From positions 46,582,030 to 46,646,029 of the forward strand of contig CAMZMU010000062.1 of assembly GCA_947311845.1 (NCBI GenBank): a DNA stretch of 64,000 nt, in the 5' to 3' direction. Within the stretch, counting starts at the first letter, position 1. Each line of letters opens with the position of its first letter. The notes under the pieces are model-generated. The model made no database searches. It saw only the letters and a program-made list of their open reading frames with translations, and was not told the DNA's origin. The position numbers and the translations under genes are program-made. Source of the DNA: Poa pratensis. Its lineage: Eukaryota > Streptophyta > Magnoliopsida > Poales > Poaceae. This document shows positions 1 through 10,680 of this stretch, in pieces.

Positions 1-953
1 GTTTAACATACTCCTCAATTGTCACAGATGACATTGGTTCAACCTGTTTAATAACTTTAGTAACAACAATAGATTATTTAACAGGTTCAACATAAACTTC
101 AAATCCACTTTTTGGAATACAGATATGATCAGCAAAACCTTTAGCTATTTCAATTATAACATAAGGATCAAGACCAAAAGTATCACTCAGATTTTTAAAC
201 AGAATAGAAGTAGAGAAATTCTCTACACATGAATATTCATAATCAAAATATGGCTCATTACCTTTATCAAGATCCCAGTGGCTAGTATTTTCAGAAATAG
301 TCTCCAATAAATTCCATGCTTCTTCTTCAGTGTTATTAGTAAAAACTTCCACCAGATGAATTATCCAGAATCTCCTTGTGCTTCATAGGTAGTCTCACAT
401 AAAAGTTTATCAATATAAGTTTCCTTGTAACATCATGACATGGATTCTTGCGAAGGAGTTCCTTTAACCCCCCCCAAGCTTGAGTAATACTCTCTCCCAA
501 ATGTGGCCAGAAATTGAATATATAGCAGCGGTTATCATAAGCTTCTTTAGGAGTAAAATATTTAAGAAAGAAAACATTTCTCAAGATACTCCATTCATTC
601 TGGACCCCTTCATCCAAAGACCTATACCAATCACGAGCATTACCAGATAAAGACAAATACAATAGCTTCCTTTTTACCTGATCCTCTGAAATACCAGATA
701 GTCTGAATAAGCCACATATGTCCTCAATTATTTCCATGTGCTCGCGTGCCGACTTAGTTCCATCTCCTGTAAATGGATTTTTCATAACTCTTTTAACATG
801 ACCCATGGAAATCTTATATCCCACTTTAGGTATCTCAGGCACAACAGTTTCAACCACCTTTGCAGTAGTGGCATAAGCACTTTCATATAGAGCAAAATGC
901 AGCGAGGCACGATTCATAAATGCCATAGTAACAATGAGATAAACAGCTTTCAA
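1..953 (-). pseudogene. Ty3/gypsy gag fragment (Athila-like), frameshifted
   Basis: This is the capsid (gag) region of an LTR retrotransposon read leftward, starting about 40 bp after the primer-binding site. The first open stretch (953 to 336) holds a Retrotrans_gag core with LSLSGNARDWYRSL, FFLKYFTPKEAYDNR and ITQAWGGLKELLRKNPCHD. The next stretch (352 to 74) continues the same protein (EEAWNLLETISENTSHW, DKGNEPYFDYEY, TFGLDPYVIIEIAKGFADH) in another frame, so there is a frameshift near 345. A stop follows at 74-76. The rest of the element, including pol and the 3' LTR, lies left of the window. The gag/PBS combination points to the Athila-type plant gypsy group. The protein is not functional as it stands. 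Confidence 0.85.
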
Positions 954-990
954 GTTTCCTTACCAAACTTCTTACCAATAGCGCTACGCT

Positions 991-1007
991 CTCTGGCAAC
1001 GGCGCCA
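991..1007 (-). other. Retrotransposon primer-binding site
   Basis: On the minus strand this reads TGGCGCCGTTGCCAGAG, 11 bp inside the LTR end. The same TGGCGCCGTTGCC core follows the 5' LTR of the element at 53,392. It matches the tRNA-Asp-type primer site known from Athila-like gypsy elements. Confidence 0.85.
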
Positions 1008-1018
1008 GAAAAGTATCT

Positions 1019-2534
1019 TGATGGCTCCCAAGTGCAGGAGATCAATTGTAGTACCTTTCAATTAGAAAAGGTTGTCGAACCCACGAGGAGCTGAAGGTAT
1101 TGGTTAGTAAGATTGATAAATAAAATAATAAAAGATGCAGATATTTTTGGTATTTTCAGTTGTATAATTGCAAGCAGATAACAGATAGTAGCAAGTGAAA
1201 GATCTCAAAGAGAGAAAGCCCAATCCTCTTATGTGGCAAAAGGACAAGCTCAAGTGATGTGTAATTTATATGTGGCAAACGTTCCCGAGGGCGGCATGGA
1301 TGATGCTAGGCATAGAGATTTATTAAACAACACGTTGAATATCTTGTCAAGTTTTAATCCTCTTTGGACGGAGCCATAATTAGTATAGTTAAATAAATAA
1401 ACTACAACCCTTATGATGGATCATGTGGCCAAGCAAATGACTGCACAAGAATTATTAAGACCTAAAGTCCCACCATAGCATTATACTCTAAGGTCCCCGA
1501 TACTAATACCCTCATAATATAACTTCATGACTCGGTCTCAGGTTTACGTGTCCTCCCAAGTCTTCATCAATTCATTACACTACGGTGTTCTCCTATGAGC
1601 CCATAAAGGTGAAGTGTTGTGCAGTCGACGTTCGCACAACACCATCATAGAATCACATAAAAAGATAAACTCTTGACAAAATACCAACACATGTCATATA
1701 AAATCAATGCCAATTCATCCTATGCCCTCAGGAACATACGGGAACTACTCACAACTTGCGAACATGATCATAATCAGTGGCATAAGTGGTACAACACAAT
1801 CTGAAATTATAACTTCACCACCAAATAATGACAAGTACTCAATCACAAACATGAATAGTAGCACAAGACAAGTATCTAGGGTATAGCAACTCTCAAACTG
1901 CGAGGGGAACGGAGTGGATCACGGTGATGATGATGGTGATGGTGCTGGTCTTGATGGGGGTGATGATGTAGAGGCCTCCTCCCACGCCAAGGAGAAGAGG
2001 TGATGACGATGACGATGATTTCCCCCTTCTCCGGAGTTCCGGAGCAGCAGGATCTGACCCCCCTCGGAAGGGATCAGGAGTTTCGCCGCCGCCGCGATCT
2101 CGGATGGACTTGGAAAAATTAGGGCGTTACTTTTCGGGCGAGACGAAGGCGTTGCTAAAAAGCCCCAGGCGAGGAGGTGCCCGAGGCCAGTTTGGGCTGG
2201 TCCCACGCGGCCAGGTACATGGGCCGCGTGGGCCACCCCCATTTGGCCCTCGTGGCTCTCCTCTCTTCGGTCTTCTTCCCTCTGCCTTTCTCCCGACGAA
2301 AAACTGACGCAGTATTTTTCCTTTTATTATTTGAGTTCCTGTAGCTCCTGAAACATTAAAGACAAGAAAAAGGAGGTTTTCTGCCTCCCAGAAATTAAAT
2401 ACCAAAAATAGGGACTTTGTATGAAAGTCCCCAAAATCATCTAAAACATGTAGAAACAATCATATAATCATGCAAATAACATTCTAGTATGATACTAAAA
2501 GTTATATAAATGATAATATAAAATGCACGTATCA
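1019..2534 (-). mobile_element. 5' LTR of minus-strand gypsy element
   Basis: The LTR is 1,516 bp and on the minus strand begins TGATACGTGC at 2534 and ends GGAGCCATCA at 1019, directly before the primer site. It carries the inverted pair CCCACGCGGCC (2202-2212) and GGCCGCGTGGG (2222-2232), also found in the four other gypsy-type LTRs of this window. The partner LTR and matching TSD are outside the window; the five bases next to it on the right are GCGCC. Confidence 0.8.
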
Positions 2535-3129
2535 GCGCCTCCTGGAAGACCGAATGTAGCAGCTGTTGGCCAGTTAGAACCAGGCTCTTTTGGACAGTGA
2601 CAGTTGTGACCTGGTTGCTAGCCTCCTAAGTACTATTAGTAGTAGTTGTTTAAGGTCAGACTTGTGAGCCATGTGGTCTCCTTATGTTATGTAATGAACC
2701 TTATGTTGGTCATGTAATGGTGTGGCTTTTGTGGTTTGTCAGACTAATGCAATGTTGTGTAATGAACCAGTTGTTGGTGGCACTTAAATTATGAAGTATG
2801 TTTGTGTTGTTATCTGTTTTGTCAATCGTTACAACAGAAGGATATGCTTTAAATGGAGGTACATCTGATTGTAGTAAAATAGCAGGACATGCTTTAAATA
2901 GCAACAAGATAGCAGTCATGTATCTGCAGAATAGTAGTACAAATAGCTTTGTCATAGACATAACAAAACATGACATATACCAGTCATGATCAACTACTTA
3001 GATGGTTCAATTCCTTTTGAAGCTTTGTAAGCAGCAAGACTGAAACTTGTGTGCTTCGGAGCAGCTGTGCTTCAAGCTTGTACTTGGTGAAGCTCTTCTG
3101 ATGTGCAACAGTTGTTGGTCTTGGTGTAA
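2535..3129. other. No confident gene; possible gene tail
   Basis: The first 67 bases after the LTR stay open on the plus strand (reading APPGRPNVAAVGQLEPGSFG, then a stop at about 2599). This could be the last exon of a gene or transposase cut off by the LTR insertion, but I cannot assign it. The rest is AT-rich with only short frames. Confidence 0.3.
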
Positions 3130-3537
3130 CATAAGGATGACCAGAAAGAATTGGAGGAAGTGAAGCTCCACAAAGTTCAGTTCCTTCAGCAGTTGCAGAT
3201 CATGAAAGTTGTTCATAAGGATGACCGGAAGGAATTGGAGGAAATGAAGAAGAAGACAGATCAGTTGGTTGAACAGTTGACTATAACTACAAGTATGCAT
3301 CAGGATGAGCAGAGGCAATTGGAGGAAGTGAAGAAAACGAGAGATGAGTTGAAAGAGGATAAAAGGAAGTTGGAGCACATGTTGTATGACCTGTTTAATG
3401 TCAGTGAAGCATCCAAAGAAAAACTGAAGAAAATTCAGCACTGGTATGTTAAAATTCATCAGCACTGCTATGTTAAAATTCTTGAAGATTTGATCAAGCA
3501 CTGGTACACAACAAAATCATACATACTTGTTCAATAA
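3130..3537 (+). pseudogene. Coiled-coil protein fragment with 84-bp repeats
   Basis: The open frame starts after a stop at 3127-3129 and has no convincing ATG, so it looks like an exon or a gene remnant. The first 100 or so residues are rich in E, K, L and Q with a heptad pattern (DDRKELEEMKKKTDQLVEQL). A unit of 84 bp (28 residues, four heptads), starting HKDDxKELEEVK, is present three times at about 3131, 3215 and 3299. The tail after KLKKIQHWY is low-complexity and probably non-coding. Function unknown. Confidence 0.4.
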
Positions 3538-3737
3538 AACACTGGTTCATTACACAGATAACAGGTTTACTCATCGACAACACTTGTCCATAACATACAT
3601 AAGAGATTCACTGAACATGAACTACATAGGTTCATCAGCACATAGGTTCATCAACACTAAACAACCTACATATTACCACTGCATCATACCACCAACTACA
3701 CAACACAACTAAAACTAAAACTTGCACTTCAACTGTA

Positions 3738-4418
3738 TCAGTTCTTCAGCATTACAATGGCAAACATGAGACACATCAGGCCAATTGCAATCTTCACAAG
3801 CATCACCAGTTCCTTCACTGCATCTGCTACTGCAGTGATGTTCTTCACCAGCGTAATATGCCTTGCTCCATCTCCTGCATCCCCTGTTGCTTCCCTCTCA
3901 GCCTTCCTCAGCTCAAGCTCTTGCCTCCTATCTTCAGCCCAACCCATTGCTTCCACAACATCATGTTCTCCTCGAATGTATCCGTTCTCAACCAAATACT
4001 CAACATACTCTTTCTCCAGTGCCAGAAATCACAACCATGCTGTCCATTTCACCCAACCACAAAAAATCAATTTTTTTCCTTCAAAAATAAATTTATAATG
4101 AGACAAATTGAAACTTAAACATCTATCAATGCAGCCTAAATTCAGAGCAGTGGGTACAGAGCAGTGGGCTCAGAGCAGTGGGTTTAGAGTATGAGACATT
4201 CAGTGAATTCCGACAGGCAAAATTCAGAATAGCATTGGAATAACAAGATTCGGCTGACATACCCCATGGCGGAGGCACTTGTAGTAGATCCAGCCAGGGT
4301 GCTCCAGCGTCCCGGACACGCCTCGATTCACCGTCCTGCCGCAGTCGGGGCAGTGAATCAGAGGGATGAAAGGACCACGGCGGCGCAGCGCACTAGAGCT
4401 GGAGCTGTTTGCGAACAT
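3738..4418 (-). pseudogene. GRF-type zinc-finger membrane protein, frame disrupted
   Basis: Exon 1 (4418 to about 4264) encodes a short Ser-rich start, then a zf-GRF motif: IHCPDCGRTVNRG, VSGTLEHPGWIYYKCLRHG, ending at a GTATGT donor. Exon 2 (about 4040 to 3738) carries the rest of the finger (CDFWHW) and then EYVEYLVENGYIRGEHDVV, AMGWAEDRRQELELRKAERE, and a C-terminal hydrophobic helix (MLVKIAIGLMCLMFAIVML). This is the layout of a small grass family with GRF finger, charged linker and one membrane span. The CDFWHW part and the EYVEYL part are in different frames, so at least one base has been lost near 4020. The exon boundaries are read from splice-like sites only. Probably a pseudogene. 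Confidence 0.6.
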
Positions 4419-4419
4419 G

Positions 4420-4506
4420 GCGACGGCGGTGGCGCAACAGGTGCACGGCGGCGCACACGGGGCTACGGCGGTGGCGCAACAGGTGCACGGCGGCGCGCAC
4501 GGAGCT
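4420..4506. repeat. Tandem duplication, about 42 bp x 2
   Basis: A GC-rich unit, GCGGTGGCGCAACAGGTGCA followed by CGGCGGCGC, occurs twice back to back just upstream of the GRF gene start. It lies in what would be that gene's 5' leader. Confidence 0.75.
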
Positions 4507-4785
4507 GGAGCTAGGGTTCGTAGCTGGTCGGAGGTGGGGAAAGCAGTAGAGCACAGAAAAGAACGCCTCCGTCGCGCGACAGGTCATTAAATCCAGGCGC
4601 ACCTGCAGGTGGGGCCCACTACCACGATAACGGTCGGGGTGATTTGTCTGGTTTTGCACATTTCAGGGTGAAAAATATACCAATTTCTTTTTTAGGGTGA
4701 AAAGTATCCAATGTGGTAGATTTCAGGGTGAAAATAAACTTTATCCTTAATTGTTTAGGGGTTTTTTGGGGCCTCATATTGAGCT

Positions 4786-6093
4786 GTGACCTACATGTCT
4801 GCGCATGAATATTATTTGGCACAGTTTGGCCTGCTATGTTTCCTTCTCTATATGAATACCTTAGTTGGGCCTGAAAATTCTTGGGCCCAGCAGAATACTT
4901 CATTCATTTCGCCTGTGTGGTTAACAACAGAGTCTCTTGTTTACCAAAAAAAACTGTCTCTCTCTAATAAAAATGGGCTGACAACACAGTCAACCTGCCA
5001 CGTTCTTGTTCTTTTGGTTCTATCGGCTCCTTTCCTAGCACGCAAGATCAAGAAACGGAGGGCTGAAAGAAGGAAACAAGTTTTCTTTAAACAGAATCAC
5101 GGGTTATTACTGCAGCAGTTAATATCACAAAACATTGACTTTGGTGAAAGGATGATTATTACCTTAGGGGAGTTAGAGAAGGCCACAAACAACTTTGACA
5201 GAGCTCGTCAAGTTGGTAAAGGAGGACACGGCGTCGTACATAAAGGTATTCTAAACCTGCATGTCGTGGCAATCAAAAATCAAAGATTGTGGTACAACGA
5301 GAAATAGATGAATTTATAAACGAAGTTGCAATTCTTTCTCAAGTCAATCATAGAAATGTAGTGAAGCTCTTGGGTGTTGCTTGGAAGCAGAAGTTCCATT
5401 GCTAATTTATGAATTCATATCAAACGGAACCCTCTATAACCATATTCATAGCGAAGTGCCAATATCACTACCATGGACTGATCGTTTAAGGATTTTGCTT
5501 GAAGTTGCTAGAGCTCTATCGTATCTACATTCAGCTACTTTGATGTCAATTTATCATAGAGATATCAAGTCCTCCAACATACTTCTTGATGAACATTTAG
5601 CATCAAAGGTATCTGAATTTGGAGCTTCAAGGTACATACCAATTGATCAAACTGGGGTCACTAGCGCTGTTCCAGGAACTATTGGCTACTTAGATCCTGA
5701 GTTCTATTATCCAGGTCACCTAACAGACAAGAGTGATGTTTTCAGTTTTGGTGTTCTTATGTTGCAAACTAGAAAGAAACCATTTGTCTATCGTTCTGAC
5801 GATGGTACCGGTCTTATTTCACATTCCGTCTCACTTCTGTCGGAAGGAAATTTGACTGAAATAATAGACCCTCAAGTCATGGACAGAGAAGATGGGAAAA
5901 TCCAAGAAATTGTCACACTAGCTGTGATGTGCACTAAATTGTAAGGAGAAGAGCGTCCTACAATGAGAGAAGTGGAGATGGCACTTGAAAATCTGAGAGA
6001 TATGAAAACCCATGCTCCACGTGATAATGCACAAGGGACTCGTTATGGGCATCATACTGTGGCGCATTACATGTCGGTCCAAAGAGTTACTAA
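4786..6093 (+). pseudogene. Wall-associated receptor-like kinase pseudogene, main part
   Basis: This is a WAK-type receptor kinase relic. In order it shows a membrane span and stop-transfer (VLLVLSAPFLARKIKKRRAE), the linker MIITLGELEKATNNFDRARQ, the glycine loop [53 protein letters not shown], the catalytic loop HRDIKSSNILL, GTIGYLDPEFYYPG and RPTMREVEMALENL. The usual DFG is EFG. There are frame changes near 5300 and 5385, a deletion in the VLLELLTRKKP segment, and a stop in place of a Lys codon at 5942. The extracellular GUB_WAK and EGF domains are missing. The last codons are displaced to 9208 by an insertion. Confidence 0.9.
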
Positions 6094-6424
6094 GAGCATC
6101 TCTAGCAGCGCCCGTAAACCGTGGAACCTTAAACGCGGTTTACGGTTCGCATTTTTTTGGGGTTTAGGGTTTCTGCTCACAAAAGCGCGCGGCGCAAAAT
6201 AGAAACCGTAGCAAGAACTGTAAATTTAGAAAAATTTCAGATTTCGCGGGAACAAACAAGAGTTCATCATCGATTTATCGGATACAGATGAGCTCGTCGA
6301 CATTTTGCACAAAAATTACGCTAAACCAACATTTAAACTAGTCTAATCGCCGCCGCCCTAAACCTAAAGCCAAAATTAGGCTCACCGGAGCAACACGCGG
6401 CAGCGACGCGGCGGTGGTGGAGCT

Positions 6425-6934
6425 TCACTCGTCGTCGGAGGAGACGAGGTCGATGACCATCGCCGCCTCCTTCTGCCACTCCGCCTTCTTCTTCGCGGCA
6501 GCGCGGTCCTGCTCGAGCCCCTGACATAGGAAGATTTCGTCGAGCTCCACGCCGCGCTCGACCTACGCGCGCGCTCCTCCGCCTTCCATCGGGACCGCAA
6601 CAGCGTCACCGCCACAGCGTGCTCGAGCTCGTCCTAGCGGACGAAATCCTCCGACGCGAGGGAGGTGCCGAAGGATGCGCCGTCGTAGTCCTTTGGCGGA
6701 GGAGCTGCCCTCGCCACGGCGGAGACGCTCGTGTTCCCACCTGATGCGGTCAAACTCCGCCACCTCGCGGATGCGGAGCGACGGCGGCACCGGCAGGTTG
6801 AGATTGGTCCATTTGCGCGCGCTGTGCCTCCGCGCGCCGTCGCTCCGGGCAACCTTCATCCGCCTGGCGTCGGAGTAGTCGCCGTCGAACTTGTCGTCGT
6901 CCCCAAGGTCAGCGGGCTCCCTCGTCCGCGCCAT
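6425..6934 (-). pseudogene. Transposon-borne ORF of unknown function
   Basis: It begins MARTREPADLGDDDKFDGDY, then has ARRMKVARSD, VPPSLRIREVAEFDRIRWEH, WKAEERARR, and ends EAAMVIDLVSSDDE. The sequence is highly charged and looks nuclear. At least two frame changes and an internal stop near 6634 break it. I do not recognise a catalytic domain. It is the only sizeable ORF of the surrounding TIR element and could be a remnant of its second (Myb-like) gene, but no Myb repeat is visible. Confidence 0.45.
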
Positions 6935-7068
6935 CGGAGCTCGGCAGCTCGTCGGCGATGGTGGGGAGAAACGGATTGGGAATTGCAAATGCCCCCGTGG
7001 CCATCATATATGAGGGATGGCGGCTTAGATTCACGGGCGCCCGTAAACGGTTTACGGGCTGGGCCGAG

Positions 7069-9104
7069 TGAAAGTGCATGTTGCCCCATGCGTGGTTTGG
7101 AAAAGAAGATTGAGTGAACATTCATGTTTATCTCCAAGCCATCATATATATTAAGAAAAGATTATGAAGTGCAAGTTCAATATGATCTATCTCGGAAGAT
7201 ATCATTTGATTGAATCTTACAATGGATACATGAAGACGGAGCTAAGTGAGTCTCTCCCATAATGGAGTATGGGAGAGTATTTGGAGAAGTCTTCATCAAG
7301 CATGTGCTAGCAAGCACGATCAAGAAAGATGTTCCAACTTGGAGAGATCAAGATCGTCATCATCTAGCTCAAGTGGAACGCGCAAGGCAAAGCTATGACC
7401 TTGATACGGTTTCTATTTTATCGGTCTCATGGTGTTAGTGGGATACCGGGTTATAGGATAGATGCCGTACTATCAAGAGGAGCTCTTGAGTGAGTAACTT
7501 GATCGTATCTTTGTGGAGAGATCAAACCTTTGCATACTTGACATATCATCTTTCTTGGTTCTTATTCTGATTTTATCCATGTGAGGAATTAGAGCTTGGT
7601 TCATCTTCATTCCAAGCTCTTGTTCATCAAAAACGGATTTCAGGAATATCTTGTTGCGTTTTTGATATTGGAGGTTTTACCGGTTTGTCTTTTCTAAGAG
7701 AGGTCAAACTCTCTTCTTGTTTTCCTCCTCACATGATGGAATATGATGTCTATGTGCATGATCTTGTAGAGCTTGTGATTATCTTCGAAACAAGCCCAAG
7801 ATCATCGAAAACAGAGTCCGGATGAAAAAGTTATGGGGTTGTCTGTTTGCTGAGTTACTGCAGGAATTTCTAGGTCGGAGTCTCCGGCCCGAACCGGAGT
7901 CTCCGGTCTCAGGGGCCAGAGTCTCCGCCCTGTTGAAATGTTGCGCAAATATCCCGAGGACGGCGCTCTCGGTATAGGGGCCGGAAGTGCCCCGGAGACT
8001 TTTTGGGCCGGAGTCTCCGCCCTCACTGAACCGGAGTCTCCACCCGGGCCGGAGTCTCCGCCCCCTAAGGCCGGAGTCTCCGGTGTTATTTTTCCTGCAA
8101 CGGCTATTTTTCGTGGGGACCTATAAAAAGCCCCTTTCTTCCCCATTTGAGGTGCTGGTTGCTGAGCACGTTTTTCTCTCTCTCTCCCACCATTGTTGAC
8201 CTTGGAAAGCTTGCATCTCTCTCATTTCCTTCCATGATTCTTGCATATCTTTGAGGGAAAAGAGAGAGGAGATCTAGATCTACATTTCCACCAATCCATA
8301 TCTCCTCTAAGTGAGGGGAACCTAATAGATTTTGATCTTGAAGTTCTTGGTGTTTCTCCTCCTTTGTTCTTCCTCTCTTATTCCCCCATAACCATTTGTT
8401 GCTTTGTTGGAATTTGAGAGTGAAGGACTTGAGCACTTCTTGTGTTCTTGCCATTGCATTTTGATGCATCGGTTTGCTCTCTCCACGAGGTTTCGTGGAA
8501 GTGAAAGTTCGTGAGCTTGTTACTCTTGGGTCGTTGGACCCTTGACGGTGTTCTTGAGACCTTTTGTGGTCAAAGCCTTTTGTGCCTAGTTGGGACCTTT
8601 TGTGGTCATTTGGGAGCTCCCAATCCTTTTGTGGGTTGTGCCTCAAGATTGTTGTAAAGGCTCCGGATTCCGCCTTGAAGAATTCCGATAGTGCAAGGTG
8701 AACCGAGCTTTTGAGTAAGATTTATCGGAGAATAAGGTGAGTCCATTTGTGGCGTTTGAGTTTGAAACTCACACCCCTCCAACGAGACATACTCCCCTAA
8801 AAAGGAGGAACTCGGGAATACATCATCGTCTCCGCGTGCCTCAGTTATTTCTATACCCCGATCTCTTTACTTATGCAATTTACATTGTGGTAGCCTTCGT
8901 GCTTGAAGTCTTATATCTTGCTATCACCTTGTTACTTGTCTTGCTTAGCATAAGTTGTTGGTACACATAGGTGAGCCTGGTATATTTAGATTGTGTGTTT
9001 GTTAAATTAAAACACCTAGTTTTATTTCGCATTTATCAAGGCTAAACCGGAAAAGTTTTAAATCGCCTATTCACCCCTCTGTAGGCGACATCCTTGTCAT
9101 TTCA
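7069..9104 (+). mobile_element. Solo LTR, copia (SIRE/Maximus-like)
   Basis: This 2,036-bp LTR starts TGAAAGTGCATG and ends CCTTGTCATTTCA, flanked by the perfect 5-bp TSD CCGAG (7064-7068 and 9105-9109). A TATA-like CTATAAAAAG lies at about 8121, giving the plus orientation. The tail CGCCTATTCACCCCTCTGTA is typical of SIRE-type copia LTRs in grasses. A cluster of GCCGGAGTCTCCG units (7870-8085) sits just upstream of the TATA. No internal domain or second LTR is present, so it arose by LTR-LTR recombination. Confidence 0.88.
7870..8085. repeat. GGAGTCTCCG palindromic repeat cluster in LTR
   Basis: About nine copies of CCGGAGTCTCCG or close variants lie within 215 bp in the U3 region of the solo LTR, some 40-250 bp upstream of its TATA box. 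Each unit is a near-palindrome (GGAG/CTCC). Confidence 0.75.
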
Positions 9105-9207
9105 CCGAGTTTACGGGCGCTTTTCTAGCCAAAAAAGACCCTCAGCTTGTAAAGCCGTCGAAATTTTAAGATTTGCCCCTTTTAGGGGCGCTGCTAGAGA
9201 TGCTTAG

Positions 9208-9270
9208 GAAGCAAGCAGACAATATACTATGGAAGCGGAAATGTTGCTGTCGTCAAGTTATCCCCGATGA
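9208..9270 (+). pseudogene. WAK pseudogene, displaced C-terminus
   Basis: These 21 codons read EASRQYTMEAEMLLSSSYPR and stop. They continue the frame ending VQRVTK at 6093. This is the usual last segment of grass WAK proteins and proves that the sequence between was inserted into the final exon. Confidence 0.88.
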
Positions 9271-10680
9271 TATGGCTATTATATCTAAACAAACAACACT
9301 TTTGCTATCATTCAGCTAGCTGAAAACATATTTCACCATCAGTCAGATCCTACGCCGTCCACTCATTATCTGGCGCGCATCTTGAAGCGTCCCCTCATTC
9401 GCTTCCTGGTTTTATCCGGAACCGGGTTTTTCTCAGTGGTTTTCCCGAACCGTTTGCTTTAGTCGTTTTTTTCATTTTGGTCGCGCTCGAGAGCGACAGA
9501 TCTGAGAGGCGACAGGGAGGCGGCGCTCTCCGCGAGACAGTTGGCGGGGAGACCGTGCGAGACGTCGCCGGCGGCCTAGAGGGTACTTGTTTCCTCCATC
9601 CATACCTCGCAATAACCCCTTAACTTTCTGGCGGCGGAACCAGGGGCGGTAGTCGCGCACCCTTGCAGCTATTTTTCTCTGTGAGAATCCGTCAGTGTCA
9701 TTGGTTCTATAGGGGTTTCGCGTCTGATTCTTAGCATGGATAGATGTTTTTCGCGTGTTTGTCCTGATAGTGGAGCTGGAGCGGGGTCAATTTCATGTAG
9801 AACGCCCTAATTTTGTGTGGCGATCATCTATTTTTTTCAGCTCAGTTGATGTTATTGTAGTAGACACATTTAGTTTGCAACCGAAAATTGCAACGCGTCA
9901 GTCCATTGTGTCATGGAGTAGTATCAGTGTCAAATCCAACCAGTTACATGTATGTTTTTTGAGTAGCATCATAAGTTTATTGATAGCTGCAGGTTCAGTA
10001 AAAGAACTACAAGACAAACCACTATTGTCAGATTTTTTGTGTCCCGGCCTCTTAGGTTACTAGAATTTTTGTAGCACCAGGATGTACCTTATATTCAGGT
10101 TTAGTGCAAATACTCTTAAGCTAGGACCTTTAGAATCGATAGCTTCAGGTTTCAGCGAGCTCCATGTTCCCAACGGACTAGTTGAAACATGCCTTTACAT
10201 GTTTAAGTAGAACTGCAGCAGCCACACATATAATAACGTGGATCTGATTTGGTAATATATTTTCCATCTGCTGTGCATTTTCTTTCTCGTATCTGGTACT
10301 TTTATTTTCTCAAATTCATGTTTTGCGCATGTGTTGTGCGATAGTGAACTTGTTAATGCAAACTTGGTGTATGCTACCTACGAATAGTTGGACGTATGTG
10401 TTCTGAATGATTGGGTATTTCCCCGATTTCTGTCATGGAAATCCGAACTTTCTGTGTGATACTTGCGACTAATTGGATGTATGTATTGCCTGATTTTCTC
10501 CATCTTCTTTCCTAATGTGCTTCTACGTATATTTGTTGGTTGAAGTCGGCTTGAACAATGCTAGTACGTCATACATACATTCTGTTTTCGTAGGTGAAAG
10601 TAACTTGTTTCACTGATATGTCCTTTTTGCATTGAAGTTGAGTACAACTTTGAACCTAAATGTGGCGACTTTACCTATAA
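9271..10680. other. Intergenic, no gene seen
   Basis: A GC-rich patch (9480-9660) resembles a 5' leader with a possible donor (GGTACTTG, about 9580), followed by AT-rich intron-like DNA. No frame has recognisable domains. Confidence 0.4.

Larger units (their letters stand above)
6094..9207. mobile_element. TIR DNA transposon inserted in the WAK exon
   Basis: Left end GAGCATCTCTAGCAGCGCCC and right end GGGGCGCTGCTAGAGATGC are inverted copies. Without the nested solo LTR the element is about 1.07 kb. The flanks are TAA on the left and TTA on the right, not a clean direct repeat, so one end has lost or changed bases. The TIR type and TAA/TTA flanks fit PIF/Harbinger-like elements, though that class call is inferred. 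The split WAK frame on both sides confirms the limits to within a few bases. Confidence 0.75.
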
